Shown one piece after another: positions 44,909-53,345 of a stretch of 64,000 nucleotides of DNA (positions within the stretch are counted from its first letter, which is position 1; the number at the start of each line of letters is the position of its first letter). The notes under the pieces were generated by a model. It searched no databases and was not told the DNA's origin. It worked only from the letters and a program-made list of their open reading frames with translations. The stretch lies in the NCBI RefSeq assembly GCF_017104965.1, contig NZ_JAAGPR010000006.1:124001-188000 (forward strand). Reading direction: 5' to 3'. A program made the translations under genes and the position numbers. Origin of the DNA: Paraburkholderia sp. Ac-20340. GTDB lineage: Bacteria > Pseudomonadota > Gammaproteobacteria > Burkholderiales > Burkholderiaceae.

Positions 44909-44940
44909 CTTAAGATGTGTCTTAAGATATATATCTTAAG
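44909..44940. promoter_or_regulatory. Operator of the YqjI-like regulator: 20-bp perfect palindrome plus an extra copy
   Basis: CTTAAGATATATATCTTAAG (44921-44940) is a perfect palindrome. A third CTTAAG at 44909-44914 lies 12 bp before the first of the pair. The group is centred about 40 bp upstream of the PadR start, where its promoter should be. Confidence 0.7.
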
Positions 44941-45454
44941 AGTGTTTGTCAAAGTTAATTTGTGGGGACGGAACAAGGGCGGGAGTTCGACGGTCTTGCG
45001 CCCAATCTGGATAGGGTGCGATCAATGGTTGGCAAGATCCGCCACTTGCAGCAAATAGACCGCGCGCGCCGTCACCCGGAACGTGACCTGCGATCACCGC
45101 TATTGATATGGATTGCAGAATAAAAAGCGTGAATTGCCCTGATCAGATATCGCGACACGCCTGCTAATTGTGAAGCTCGTGCATCCAGAGATTGACTCTT
45201 GCGAATGACGATTATCTTTAACTAATAGTTAATCGTAATTCAACTTTGACGCCGTGATTGACGACATTCAAGCCTATAGAATGCCGCTCGCATAAGTCAC
45301 GCAAGTTCGCAGAACGCAATTCCTTCGCATCGCGCCGTGTGGCATCCGGCGCCGCATGCTTTCCCGGCATTGATCCTTCTGAAGACCGCACCGGCTGGCC
45401 TTGACGATAGACGTTCACGGCCCGCTTTCCGTTTTCATTTATCCCGCCGACCCT
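44941..45454. other. 514-bp divergent intergenic region before the GMC dehydrogenase operon
   Basis: The region between the YqjI-like gene and the dehydrogenase operon has no convincing gene. It contains TTAACTA-A-TAGTTAA at 45218-45232, a perfect 7-1-7 palindrome nested in a wider ACGATTA...TAATCGT pair, about 230 bp upstream of the operon, and a weaker GTCAC/GTGAC pair near 45,075. I could not identify a clear promoter. Confidence 0.55.
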
Positions 45455-46207
45455 ATGGCGGCTATCACCATGGCAGACGATATGAGCGCTCCCCGCATGG
45501 GACGAAGACCATTTCTGATCGCATCGATCGCATCATTGAGTGTTGCGGCGGTGGCGACGAAATGTGCAAAAGGCCTATGGACGCCGCAACGGACGCCGGC
45601 CGTCGATCTGACAAGCTACCAGCCGGTGTTTTTCGATAACACGCAATGGCAATTCATTCTTGCAGCATGCGACCGTCTGATTCCCGCCGACGACGAAGGC
45701 CCGGGAGCGCTCGAAACGAATGTGCCGGTATTTATCGATCGCCAGATGATCACGCCCTACGGAAAAGGCGACGACTGGTACATGAGCGGGCCATTCGATA
45801 GCAAGGCCAGTTATCTGTTCGGGTATCAGATGCCGTTCCCGCTTCAGGTGCTGTATCAGAAGGGTATTGATTTGACGAATCAATACACACAAAAACAGTT
45901 CCACGCGAACTTTCACGAACTCTCTGCAGATCTGCAGGACCGGGTTCTTCACGATCTCGACCAGAACCACATCGACTTTTCCGCCTTCGGCGAAAAAGAT
46001 CTTCCGGCTGGCTACTTTTTCTTCCGTCTACTCGACAACGCCAAAGAAGGGTATCTGGCCGATCCGATGTACGGCGGCAATAAGGGCATGGCGTCGTGGC
46101 TGATGATCGACTTTCCTGGTGCCCGCGCCAGCTTTACCGAATGGGTGACGATGCATAACGTCAAATATCCACTGAAGCCGGTTTCGCTTAGCGGCGAGCA
46201 AGCCTGA
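45455..46207 (+). CDS. GMC dehydrogenase small (gamma) subunit, Tat-exported
   Basis: A 250-residue protein of the gluconate 2-dehydrogenase subunit 3 family, which carries the large subunit across the membrane. A twin-arginine signal (MGRRPFLIASIASLSVAAV) lies after a short leader. The later part (CDRLIPADDEGPGALETNVPVFIDRQM) is typical. Start choice is uncertain: ATGs at 45455, 45470 and 45485 all precede the signal, none with a strong ribosome site. The order small subunit, FAD subunit, cytochrome c matches the Burkholderia FAD-glucose and gluconate dehydrogenase operons. Confidence 0.85.
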   Translation: MAAITMADDMSAPRMGRRPFLIASIASLSVAAVATKCAKGLWTPQRTPAVDLTSYQPVFFDNTQWQFILAACDRLIPADDEGPGALETNVPVFIDRQMITPYGKGDDWYMSGPFDSKASYLFGYQMPFPLQVLYQKGIDLTNQYTQKQFHANFHELSADLQDRVLHDLDQNHIDFSAFGEKDLPAGYFFFRLLDNAKEGYLADPMYGGNKGMASWLMIDFPGARASFTEWVTMHNVKYPLKPVSLSGEQA

Positions 46208-46224
46208 ACAAGACGCAATCGAGC

Positions 46225-47991
46225 ATGAATATCAAAAACGATCCGGTAGATGTAGTGGTAGTCGGTCTGGGTTGGGCGGGTGCGATCATGGGTATCGAAC
46301 TGGCTCAGGCAGGTTTGAAGGTGCGGGCGCTGGAGCGGGGCGAAGACCGATTGAATGTCGACTACGCTTATCCGAAACCCGCGGACGAGCTGGCCTACAC
46401 GCGGCGCCACAAGATCATGCAGAGTCCGCACGACGCGGCATTTACGGTGCGCCACAATCTCAATGGCACCGCGCTGCCGATGCGTGAACTGGGCGCATTT
46501 CGTCTTGGCGATGGCGTAGGCGGGTCGGGCCTGCACTGGACCGGGATGATTACGCGCCCAACACCTGTCGATCTCAAGCTCAAGACGTACGCGGATGCGC
46601 ACTTCAAAGGCAAACTGGATGCCGATCTGCGCATTCGCGATTTTCCGTTGACGTGGGAAGAGATCGAACCGCATATGGACTTCTTCGACAAAGTCTGCGG
46701 TTCATCGGGCGAGACGGGAAACCTGAGAGGCGTCATTCAGAAAACGGGTGATCCGTTCGAAGGTGCACGCTCGAATCCATTTCCGAACAAGGCGCTTGAA
46801 GACAGTCTGAACAGCGCGATGTTTCGCCAGGCTGCCAGAGAGATGGGCTACCACCCTTATTCCATTCCATCGGCGGCTGTCTCTGTACCGTATACCAATC
46901 CTTATGGCCAGCAGATCGCACCGTGCAATTACTGCGGTTTCTGCCAGTTCTACGGTTGCGTGAACTATTCGAAAGCATCGCCGCAGACGGCGATCCTCGA
47001 TCGACTCAAGCTCAACCCGAACTTCGACTACAAAACGCGGGCCAATGTGATCAGAGTCGATAAACATGCCGACGGCCAATCTGCAACCGGCGTGACCTAT
47101 ATCGACGAAGCCGGCAATGAAGTCTTTCAGCCGGCAAAGATTGTGATTCTGGCGACCTTCGGCTTGAACAATGTTCGGCTGCTGCTGAATTCGAAGATCG
47201 GCAAACCCTACGATCCGAATACCGAAGAGGGCGTGATTGGCCGGAATTACGCGCACCAGTACGGCGGCGGCTTTAATCTGTTCTTCGAAAAGCTGGAATT
47301 CAATTCATTCGCCACGGCGGGCCCAACCGGTACGGTTATCAGCAATTTTGGAACCGGTGTGATCGACACTGCCTCATTGGGATTCATTGGCGGCGCGAAA
47401 ATCTATAGCTCGCAGCCCACCGGCACACCCATGGCGGCGGCGATCAAGAAGGGCACGCCGCGCTGGGGCGCCGGATGGAAGAAAGGCCTGAAGGAAAGCT
47501 ACGGCCATTCCATGAGCATCAAGCTCGAAGGCAGCAATATGGCGACCCGTGGCAATTATCTGGATCTGGACCCGGTCTACAAGGATCGATTCGGCGTGCC
47601 TTTGCTGCGTGTGACATACGACTACGTGCAGAACGATCTGCGGATGTTGCAGTTCATGAAAGGGAAGATGGAAGAGATCGCAAAGCATCTCAACCCTGAC
47701 GAATATTCGAACAACATCCTGCACATGGACAGCCATTTCGCCAGTTCGCCGAACTATGTGAATACCCATAACACGGGCGGCGCGATCATGGGCGACGATC
47801 CGCGAACGTCCGCGCTCAACCGCTATTTGCAGTGCTGGGATGCGCACAATGTATTCGTAATGGGCGCAAGTGCGTTTCCTCAGAATTTTTACGCCAATCC
47901 CACTGCAATGGTTGCCGCCCTGGCGTACTGGTCGGCTCAGGCTATCCGGCAGCAATACCTTAAAAATCCGGGGCCGCTGGTTCGCGTCTAA
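46225..47991 (+). CDS. GMC family FAD dehydrogenase large subunit (gluconate/glucose type)
   Basis: The catalytic subunit, 588 residues. The FAD site is VVVGLGWAGAIMGIEL with the GxGxxG motif, and the C-terminal GMC part has GADDPRTSALN-like and SAFPQNFYANPTAMVAALAYW segments. A cysteine-rich stretch PCNYCGFCQFYGC (about residues 231-245) could hold a 3Fe-4S cluster, as known in Burkholderia FAD-glucose dehydrogenase. It oxidises a sugar or sugar acid in the periplasm; the substrate cannot be told. It begins 17 bp after the small-subunit gene. Confidence 0.9.
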   Translation: MNIKNDPVDVVVVGLGWAGAIMGIELAQAGLKVRALERGEDRLNVDYAYPKPADELAYTRRHKIMQSPHDAAFTVRHNLNGTALPMRELGAFRLGDGVGGSGLHWTGMITRPTPVDLKLKTYADAHFKGKLDADLRIRDFPLTWEEIEPHMDFFDKVCGSSGETGNLRGVIQKTGDPFEGARSNPFPNKALEDSLNSAMFRQAAREMGYHPYSIPSAAVSVPYTNPYGQQIAPCNYCGFCQFYGCVNYSKASPQTAILDRLKLNPNFDYKTRANVIRVDKHADGQSATGVTYIDEAGNEVFQPAKIVILATFGLNNVRLLLNSKIGKPYDPNTEEGVIGRNYAHQYGGGFNLFFEKLEFNSFATAGPTGTVISNFGTGVIDTASLGFIGGAKIYSSQPTGTPMAAAIKKGTPRWGAGWKKGLKESYGHSMSIKLEGSNMATRGNYLDLDPVYKDRFGVPLLRVTYDYVQNDLRMLQFMKGKMEEIAKHLNPDEYSNNILHMDSHFASSPNYVNTHNTGGAIMGDDPRTSALNRYLQCWDAHNVFVMGASAFPQNFYANPTAMVAALAYWSAQAIRQQYLKNPGPLVRV

Positions 47992-48000
47992 GGAAAGAAT

Positions 48001-49287
48001 GTGAAAACAAGCAGGATTCGTTTTGTCTTGATCGCAGCGATGCTGATGCTGGGGGCTGCGCAGCAGGCATGGGCCGGTGTCGATGCGGACACGGCCATGA
48101 TTGCGCGCGGGGAATATCTCGCACGTGCCGGCGACTGCATTGCGTGCCACACCGCCAGTGGCGGGAAGCCGTTTGCTGGCGGGCTTCGTATCAAAAGTCC
48201 GATGGGCGTGATGTATTCGACGAACATTACGCCCGATCCGGTGCACGGTATCGGTCGTTATACGGAACCCGAGTTCGCGAAAGCCGTCCGTCTGGGAATT
48301 CGCCGTGACGGCAAGAATCTTTATCCCGCGATGCCCTACCCGGACTATCGTGCGATTACCGATAGCGACGTGCAGGCGCTCTACGCCTATTTTATGAAGG
48401 GCGTTGCGCCGGTGGCGAAGACGCCTCCGGTCACGGCGCTGGCGTTTCCATTCAATCAGCGCTGGGGTATGGCGCTATGGAATTTCGCGTTTACTTCCGA
48501 CAAACCCTTTGTGTTGAACAAGGCCGAATCGCTTGAAGTCAATCGCGGGCGATATCTCGTGCAAACGTTGGGACATTGCAGTAGCTGCCACACTCCGCGC
48601 GGAGTCGGCATGCAGGAACTGGCGCTTGACGATAGTTCGAGTTCCTTCCTTTCGGGAGGCGAGTTGAATGGCTGGGGCGTGCCGTCGCTGCGTGGCATGC
48701 CCAGTTGGTCAGTTGCCGATATCACGGCCTACCTTGAAACCGGCCGCAATGGGTTCGCGTCCGTTGGCGGAGAAATGACGGGTGTTGTCGATCACAGCAC
48801 GCAGCATCTCAGCGCTGAAGATCTGCAGTCGATTGCCGTCTATTTGAAATCCTTGCCTGAAGAGAAAAAGGTCGCGCAAACTCATTCGAATAGCGATGCA
48901 GCGACGCAGAAAACGGTGCAGCAGCTGGTTCAGGGACAAAACCTGAGCGCAGGGCAGATGGTTTATCTGAACAATTGCGAAGCTTGCCACGCAACGAATG
49001 GCAAAGGTGCAGCGGGCATTTTCCCAAGTCTCAATGGCTCGGAAGTTGTGCAATCGAAGAATCCAACAGCGTTGATCAGCGTGATTCTGAAGGGTGCCCA
49101 GACTCCGTCGACGCAGAAAGCGCCTTCGGTGCTGGCGATGCCGGGTTTCGAGGGCCGCCTCAATGACGAGGAAATCGCACATCTGGCGACATTCCTCCGC
49201 AGCGGATGGGGCAATAATGCCGATGCGGTTTCGACCGGCGCTGTGTCAAAAGTCAGAAAGAGTCTGGCCGGGGCATCGAAGGGATAA
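48001..49287 (+). CDS. Triheme cytochrome c subunit of the GMC dehydrogenase
   Basis: A membrane-anchored or periplasmic cytochrome of 428 residues that passes electrons from the dehydrogenase to ubiquinone. A signal peptide (QQAWAGVD) is followed by three CxxCH heme sites: CIACH, CSSCH and CEACH. The sequence YSTNITPDPVHGIGRYTEPEF is shared with the second cytochrome c of this window at 56111. GTG start, 9 bp after the large-subunit stop. Closed by a strong terminator. Confidence 0.9.
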   Translation: MKTSRIRFVLIAAMLMLGAAQQAWAGVDADTAMIARGEYLARAGDCIACHTASGGKPFAGGLRIKSPMGVMYSTNITPDPVHGIGRYTEPEFAKAVRLGIRRDGKNLYPAMPYPDYRAITDSDVQALYAYFMKGVAPVAKTPPVTALAFPFNQRWGMALWNFAFTSDKPFVLNKAESLEVNRGRYLVQTLGHCSSCHTPRGVGMQELALDDSSSSFLSGGELNGWGVPSLRGMPSWSVADITAYLETGRNGFASVGGEMTGVVDHSTQHLSAEDLQSIAVYLKSLPEEKKVAQTHSNSDAATQKTVQQLVQGQNLSAGQMVYLNNCEACHATNGKGAAGIFPSLNGSEVVQSKNPTALISVILKGAQTPSTQKAPSVLAMPGFEGRLNDEEIAHLATFLRSGWGNNADAVSTGAVSKVRKSLAGASKG

Positions 49288-49335
49288 GCACACCTATTGC
49301 CTTGCTCAGGCTTACTGAAGGGGAAATGAACAGGA

Positions 49336-49375
49336 AACGGGACCGGCATGTCGATGCCCGTCCCGTTTTGCTTTT
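49336..49375 (+). terminator. Terminator of the GMC dehydrogenase operon
   Basis: AACGGGACCGGCAT and ATGCCCGTCCCGTT form a 14-bp stem with one mismatch and a 4-nt loop, followed by TTTTGCTTTT. Confidence 0.9.
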
Positions 49376-49390
49376 AGCTCACGTGTTTCT

Positions 49391-49888
49391 TCAAGGCGCA
49401 AAACCAGCGAGCGCCTGGCTCGCACGTTCTGCAATCGGCGCATCGTTAGGCGGCGTTGCGGTGCTGACACCGACTGCGCCAATCACTTGACCGTCCACGA
49501 CGATCGGCTCGCCGCCGTTCATCATCGTCAATCCTGCTGTAATGGCTGCGGGCCGCCCGCCATTGATCGCACTTTCCAGCTTTTTGGTGGGGGCTTTGAA
49601 GAGCGCCGCCGTACGTGCCTTAGCTGCTGCGATGTCCGACGACGCCGCGCCTACGCCGTCCATGCGTTCGAGCAGAATCAAATGGCCGCCTGCATCGACG
49701 ACCGCTACTACGCCCGGCGTGCCACGCAGGGTGGCATCGCTCGTTGCTTCGTCGGCGATGACGTGCGCGGCCGCAAGTGTCAGCACGTGCGTGGTGGGCA
49801 ATTCAATGGCCGTCGTCGATGCGGCAAATGCGCTATAGGAAGCAGCAGAAGCGCCAATGAGCACGACAGTGCGAAGAAGAGAGAGCAT
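49391..49888 (-). CDS. GlcG/HbpS-like heme-binding family protein, exported
   Basis: A 165-residue protein with a signal peptide (SAASYSAFAASTT) and the GlcG/HbpS domain (VVAVVDAGGHLILLERMDG, AKARTAALFKAPT, GGEPIVVDGQVIGAVGVSTATPPNDAPIAERA). Members bind heme or small organic acids; the function of exported ones is not settled. GAGG stands before ATG 49888. A longer open frame upstream is AT-rich and unlikely to be coding. It is transcribed toward the GMC dehydrogenase operon terminator. Confidence 0.85.
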   Translation of the reverse strand: MLSLLRTVVLIGASAASYSAFAASTTAIELPTTHVLTLAAAHVIADEATSDATLRGTPGVVAVVDAGGHLILLERMDGVGAASSDIAAAKARTAALFKAPTKKLESAINGGRPAAITAGLTMMNGGEPIVVDGQVIGAVGVSTATPPNDAPIAERASQALAGFAP

Positions 49889-50349
49889 AGGGTACCTCGG
49901 AAGTGATTTCGGCCTGAAAGCAGACCTTGCTGAAAATTCAATGGCTATGCATGGGATTGCAAAGCAGAGGAGGGCGCAAATAAACGTTTGCGCGATGAGC
50001 GCCGAGATACTATCAAAATTGAATGGGCTGATGGAATATGAAATTAATTTCATTGTTCCTTTTGTTGATAAATATTATTCCACCATAGAGTGATGGTGGT
50101 TGTTGTTTCGTGAACGGAAATTCGATGAAAGCGCCTGTGTAAAGGGGTTTGGTGAATTTGTTGGCGAATATTCGTCAGTCCGGAATCTGAAGTTATCGGA
50201 GGATTGATGAATGCAAGTAAATCATGCTTTTACCTGTAATTAAAGATGAATGGCGGCTTGGATATAAAATTTCTGGCATCGAAGAAACCGGAAAAACCGC
50301 CAACCGGGCGCGAGTGGATAGCGCCTGTTTTCAACTTAAGAGGTAAGCC
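49889..50349. other. 461-bp AT-rich divergent intergenic region
   Basis: The gap between the HbpS-like gene (minus) and the SDR gene (plus) is AT-rich. It contains ATGAAATTAATTTCAT (50038-50053), a perfect 16-bp palindrome, about 150 bp from the HbpS-like start. No convincing gene is seen. Confidence 0.5.
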
Positions 50350-51099
50350 ATGAATATTCTGGTGACCGGCGCAACTGCCGGATTTGGTTTGGCGATCGCG
50401 AAGGCGTTAGTCTCGGACGGACATACCGTGATCGGTACGGGGCGCCGTGCAGATCGGCTCGCTCAGATCGCTGCAGAGCTCGGCCCACGCTTTGTCGGTC
50501 GCGTGCTCGATGTCACGCAGCGCAGTGCAGTTGAGCGAGTATTCGCCGAAATCGGCAACGCAGTCGGCCCCATCGACGCGCTCGTGAACAATGCCGGTCT
50601 CGCGCTCGGATTGGATACGGCAGATAAAGCGTCGCTCGATGATTGGGATCTGATGATCGACACCAATATCAAGGGTCTTGTCTATTGCTCGCATGCCGTG
50701 CTGCCAGGCATGGTCGCCCGTAATCGTGGCTGGATTCTCAATCTCGGGTCGACTGCCGGCACATATCCCTATCCCGGCGGCAACGTCTACGGCGCAACGA
50801 AGGCCTTTGTGCATCAATTCAGCCTGAATCTGCGTTCCGATCTGGTGGGCAAGAACGTGCGCGTCTGCTCGATCGAACCCGGGCTGTGCGGCGGAACGGA
50901 ATTCTCTACCACGCGCTTCAAGGGCGATAGCGAGCAGGCGAGCAAGGTCTACGAAGGTACGGAACCGCTCACCGCGAATGATCTCGCCAACACCGTGCGA
51001 TGGCTGCTTTCGCTGCCTGAGCACGTGAATATCAACGCGATCGAAATGATGCCCACGTGCCAGGCGCCGGGACCGCTCGCGGTGAAGCGCCAGGCCTGA
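50350..51099 (+). CDS. YdfG-like short-chain dehydrogenase
   Basis: A 249-residue NADP-dependent SDR close to E. coli YdfG, which oxidises 3-hydroxy acids such as L-allo-threonine. The cofactor motif TGATAGFGLAIAKAL, LVNNAGLALGL, the catalytic Ser in NLGSTAGTYPY and YGATK (Tyr-x-x-x-Lys) are all present, and PTCQAPGPLAVKRQ closes it, as in YdfG. AGAGGT stands before the ATG. The ABM-domain gene follows 84 bp later and may be linked. Confidence 0.9.
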   Translation: MNILVTGATAGFGLAIAKALVSDGHTVIGTGRRADRLAQIAAELGPRFVGRVLDVTQRSAVERVFAEIGNAVGPIDALVNNAGLALGLDTADKASLDDWDLMIDTNIKGLVYCSHAVLPGMVARNRGWILNLGSTAGTYPYPGGNVYGATKAFVHQFSLNLRSDLVGKNVRVCSIEPGLCGGTEFSTTRFKGDSEQASKVYEGTEPLTANDLANTVRWLLSLPEHVNINAIEMMPTCQAPGPLAVKRQA

Positions 51100-51183
51100 G
51101 ATTCGAATCGGCCACATCCTTGTCGCGTGAGTCGATCAAGGATGTGTCTTCATTGTCAGATTTTTTCCTGAAGGACCATTGTC

Positions 51184-51486
51184 ATGAGCAACGCAAAAAA
51201 ATACGTCGTGATCGCCGAATTCAAGCTGCTCCCGGGTAAGCGCGAAACCTTTCTCGAAGCCGCGCGGGCCGATGCGCGCGATTCGATGGCCAATGAATCG
51301 GGCTGCCACACGTTTGATGTGCTTTTGACTGAAGGGGACGAGAATCTAGTCGTATTTCACGAAGTCTATTCGGATCGATCGGCGTACGACTGGCACAGGC
51401 AAACGCCGCATTTCGAGACCTTCAGAACAGCCGTTGCGGCGCTGCTGGATGGCGAACGCAAGGTTCGCTTCTTCGAGCGGCATTGA
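51184..51486 (+). CDS. ABM-domain (YgiN/LsrG-like) small monooxygenase family protein
   Basis: A 100-residue protein with the antibiotic biosynthesis monooxygenase fold: VVIAEFKLLPGKRETFLEAA, ESGCHTFDVLLTEGDEN and VFHEVYSDRSAYDWHRQTPHF. Members act on quinones or, as LsrG, on phospho-AI-2; no lsr genes are here. It lies downstream of the YdfG-like gene on the same strand, probably co-transcribed. Confidence 0.88.
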   Translation: MSNAKKYVVIAEFKLLPGKRETFLEAARADARDSMANESGCHTFDVLLTEGDENLVVFHEVYSDRSAYDWHRQTPHFETFRTAVAALLDGERKVRFFERH

Positions 51487-51511
51487 GAGCAAGCCGTTCG
51501 CGCTACACAAC

Positions 51512-51545
51512 AAAAAGCGGCGCCGCATAAACACACGGCGCCGCT
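51512..51545 (-). terminator. Terminator of the tartrate dehydratase operon
   Basis: On the minus strand AGCGGCGCCG-N10-CGGCGCCGCTTTTTG: 10-bp perfect stem and a T-run, about 55 bp after the ttdB stop. Confidence 0.85.
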
Positions 51546-51601
51546 AGTGCAAAGCCCTGGGATTTCCCGCTCGAAACCCCAGGACATGCCTTAAAAGTCA
51601 C

Positions 51602-52210
51602 TCACTTGATAAAGCTGAGTTCCTTGCTGATGCGATCGAGAATGGGTTTCTTCTTCTCGTTGAACACAGTCTTGTTCTGCTGGATCAGGTTATTGCCTTT
51701 GGTATCGATCGAGATGATCAACGGTCCGAATTCGCGCACGCGATTGATCCAGAGCGTTTCCGGCATGCCAAGATCCTGCCACTCCGCGCCCTCGATTTCT
51801 TCGACCAGCGTGGCCGCGAGCACCGCGCAACCGCCGGGAAAAATAGCGTGCACGGCCTTGTGCTCCTGGCAGCCCGCAGCCGTCTCGGGACCCATGCCGC
51901 CCTTGCCGACAATCAGTTTCACGCCGGTCTGTTCGATGAATTCGCGCTCGAACTTCTCCATGCGCATGCTGGTCGTCGGGCCGATGGAGACCATTTCGAA
52001 GCTGCCGTCGTCCTTCTTGCGCACGATCGGGCCAGCGTGAAAAATCGCGCCGCCTTCGAGATTGACGGGCAATTCGCGGCCTTGTTCGATGAGGCGGCGG
52101 TGCGCCACGTCGCGGCACGTGACGAGCCGGCCCGTGAGATACACAACGTCGCCAACCTTGAGATCCTCGAGATCTTCTGACTTGATGGGAGTCGTAAGGA
52201 CCTTCTTCAC
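51602..52210 (-). CDS. ttdB: L(+)-tartrate dehydratase beta subunit
   Basis: The C-terminal half of a class I hydratase, 202 residues against 201 in E. coli TtdB. The similarity runs the whole length: [69 protein letters not shown] [16 protein letters not shown] and [16 protein letters not shown]. With TtdA it turns L-tartrate into oxaloacetate. The GTG start overlaps the ttdA stop by 4 nt, as GTGA. A related class I fumarase beta domain is the alternative, but TtdB fits better. Confidence 0.9.
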   Translation of the reverse strand: MKKVLTTPIKSEDLEDLKVGDVVYLTGRLVTCRDVAHRRLIEQGRELPVNLEGGAIFHAGPIVRKKDDGSFEMVSIGPTTSMRMEKFEREFIEQTGVKLIVGKGGMGPETAAGCQEHKAVHAIFPGGCAVLAATLVEEIEGAEWQDLGMPETLWINRVREFGPLIISIDTKGNNLIQQNKTVFNEKKKPILDRISKELSFIK

Positions 52211-53106
52211 AGCACCACCCCTTCGTGGGAAAGAATTTCGTAGGACAGATCGGCGTTGATGCGGATCTTGCCGCGGCGATGCGCCCAGCAACCCGTGTTG
52301 ATGGCCACGCCGATCGTGGACGGATGACGCGCCGACGATTCGATATTCACGCCCATCACACTGTTGTTGCCCGTCAAACCTTGCGGGCCGATGCCGACTT
52401 CGTTGAGACCCTGTTCGAGCAGTTCTTCCATCAGCGCGGCGCGCGGATTGTCGCTCTTCGAATCGACCGGGCGCAGGATCGCGAGCTTGGAAAGGCGCGC
52501 AGCGGTTTCGACCGAAGTGGACACACCCACGCCGACGAGCAGCGGCGGGCAGGCGTTGACGCCGCGTTCGGTAATCACATCCATGACGAATTCGGCCACG
52601 CCTTCGTAGCCCTGGCCCGGCATCAGCACCTTGGCCGCGCCCGGCAGCGTGCAGCCGCCACCCGCCATATAGACATCGATCGTGCAGCTATCTTTCTCGG
52701 GCACGATGCGCCAGTCGAGCCAGGGAATCTGCGTGCCGGTATTGGTGCCGGTGTTCTTTTCGTCGAAGGTTTCGACGGCGTTATGACGCAGCGGCCCGAG
52801 CTTCGTCGCGCCTTCGGTGGCGCCGCGCAGGATTTCCTCGAGTTCGCCGAGTAGCGGGAAATGCGCGCCGGCTTCGACGAAATACTGAATCACGCCGGTG
52901 TCCTGGCAACTCGGACGATTGAGTTTGTCCGCGGCTTCCTGATTGCCGTGCATGGAGTCGTAGACCGACTTCGCCAGCGGGTTCGTCTCCATCGTGCGAA
53001 GTTCGGACAGCTTGGCCTTCACGTCTTTCGGCAAGCGCTTGCCGATATAGGCCGTGAATTTGGCCATCGTGTCGGTCAGGGACTGGATACTCGTTTCCTT
53101 GTCCAC
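52207..53106 (-). CDS. ttdA: L(+)-tartrate dehydratase alpha subunit
   Basis: The 4Fe-4S subunit, 299 residues against 303 in E. coli TtdA. Iron-sulfur cysteines are in [19 protein letters not shown] and [16 protein letters not shown]-like [32 protein letters not shown] and [16 protein letters not shown] follow TtdA closely. The GTG start at 53106 has AGGAGA five bases before it; the open frame goes back to 53295 but over the regulatory region. It converts L-tartrate to oxaloacetate. The regulatory block shared with ttuC lies about 180 bp upstream. Confidence 0.9.
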   Translation of the reverse strand: MDKETSIQSLTDTMAKFTAYIGKRLPKDVKAKLSELRTMETNPLAKSVYDSMHGNQEAADKLNRPSCQDTGVIQYFVEAGAHFPLLGELEEILRGATEGATKLGPLRHNAVETFDEKNTGTNTGTQIPWLDWRIVPEKDSCTIDVYMAGGGCTLPGAAKVLMPGQGYEGVAEFVMDVITERGVNACPPLLVGVGVSTSVETAARLSKLAILRPVDSKSDNPRAALMEELLEQGLNEVGIGPQGLTGNNSVMGVNIESSARHPSTIGVAINTGCWAHRRGKIRINADLSYEILSHEGVVL

Positions 53107-53284
53107 GATTTCTCCTGATACTGTGACTGTGGGGATAGGGAAGCAGATCGCTGACGCGCGGCGGGGCATGGCAAACAAGGGCCGATTCGATGCATCGGCC
53201 AGGCAAGGCGAGCCTTTTTTATAAGCTTTCGCGTGGGCCCGCCCTACATGTCTCCGTCCATGCGTTAGCACTGGATCTAACTGC

Positions 53285-53340
53285 ACTTTACCCAAATCAG
53301 GGTGTTTAAAACCGGGTCGGAATTCAATCCATCTTTAACT
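53285..53340 (-). promoter_or_regulatory. Regulatory block A upstream of ttdA, shared with ttuC
   Basis: A block beginning ACTTTACCCAA and ending CTTTAACT, with a central AAACCGGG, aligns with 61326-61380. About three quarters of the bases match, and there is one gap. Both lie upstream of minus-strand tartrate genes in the same direction. Proposed binding site of the LysR regulator at 61402. Confidence 0.65.
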
Positions 53341-53345
53341 TTGAT

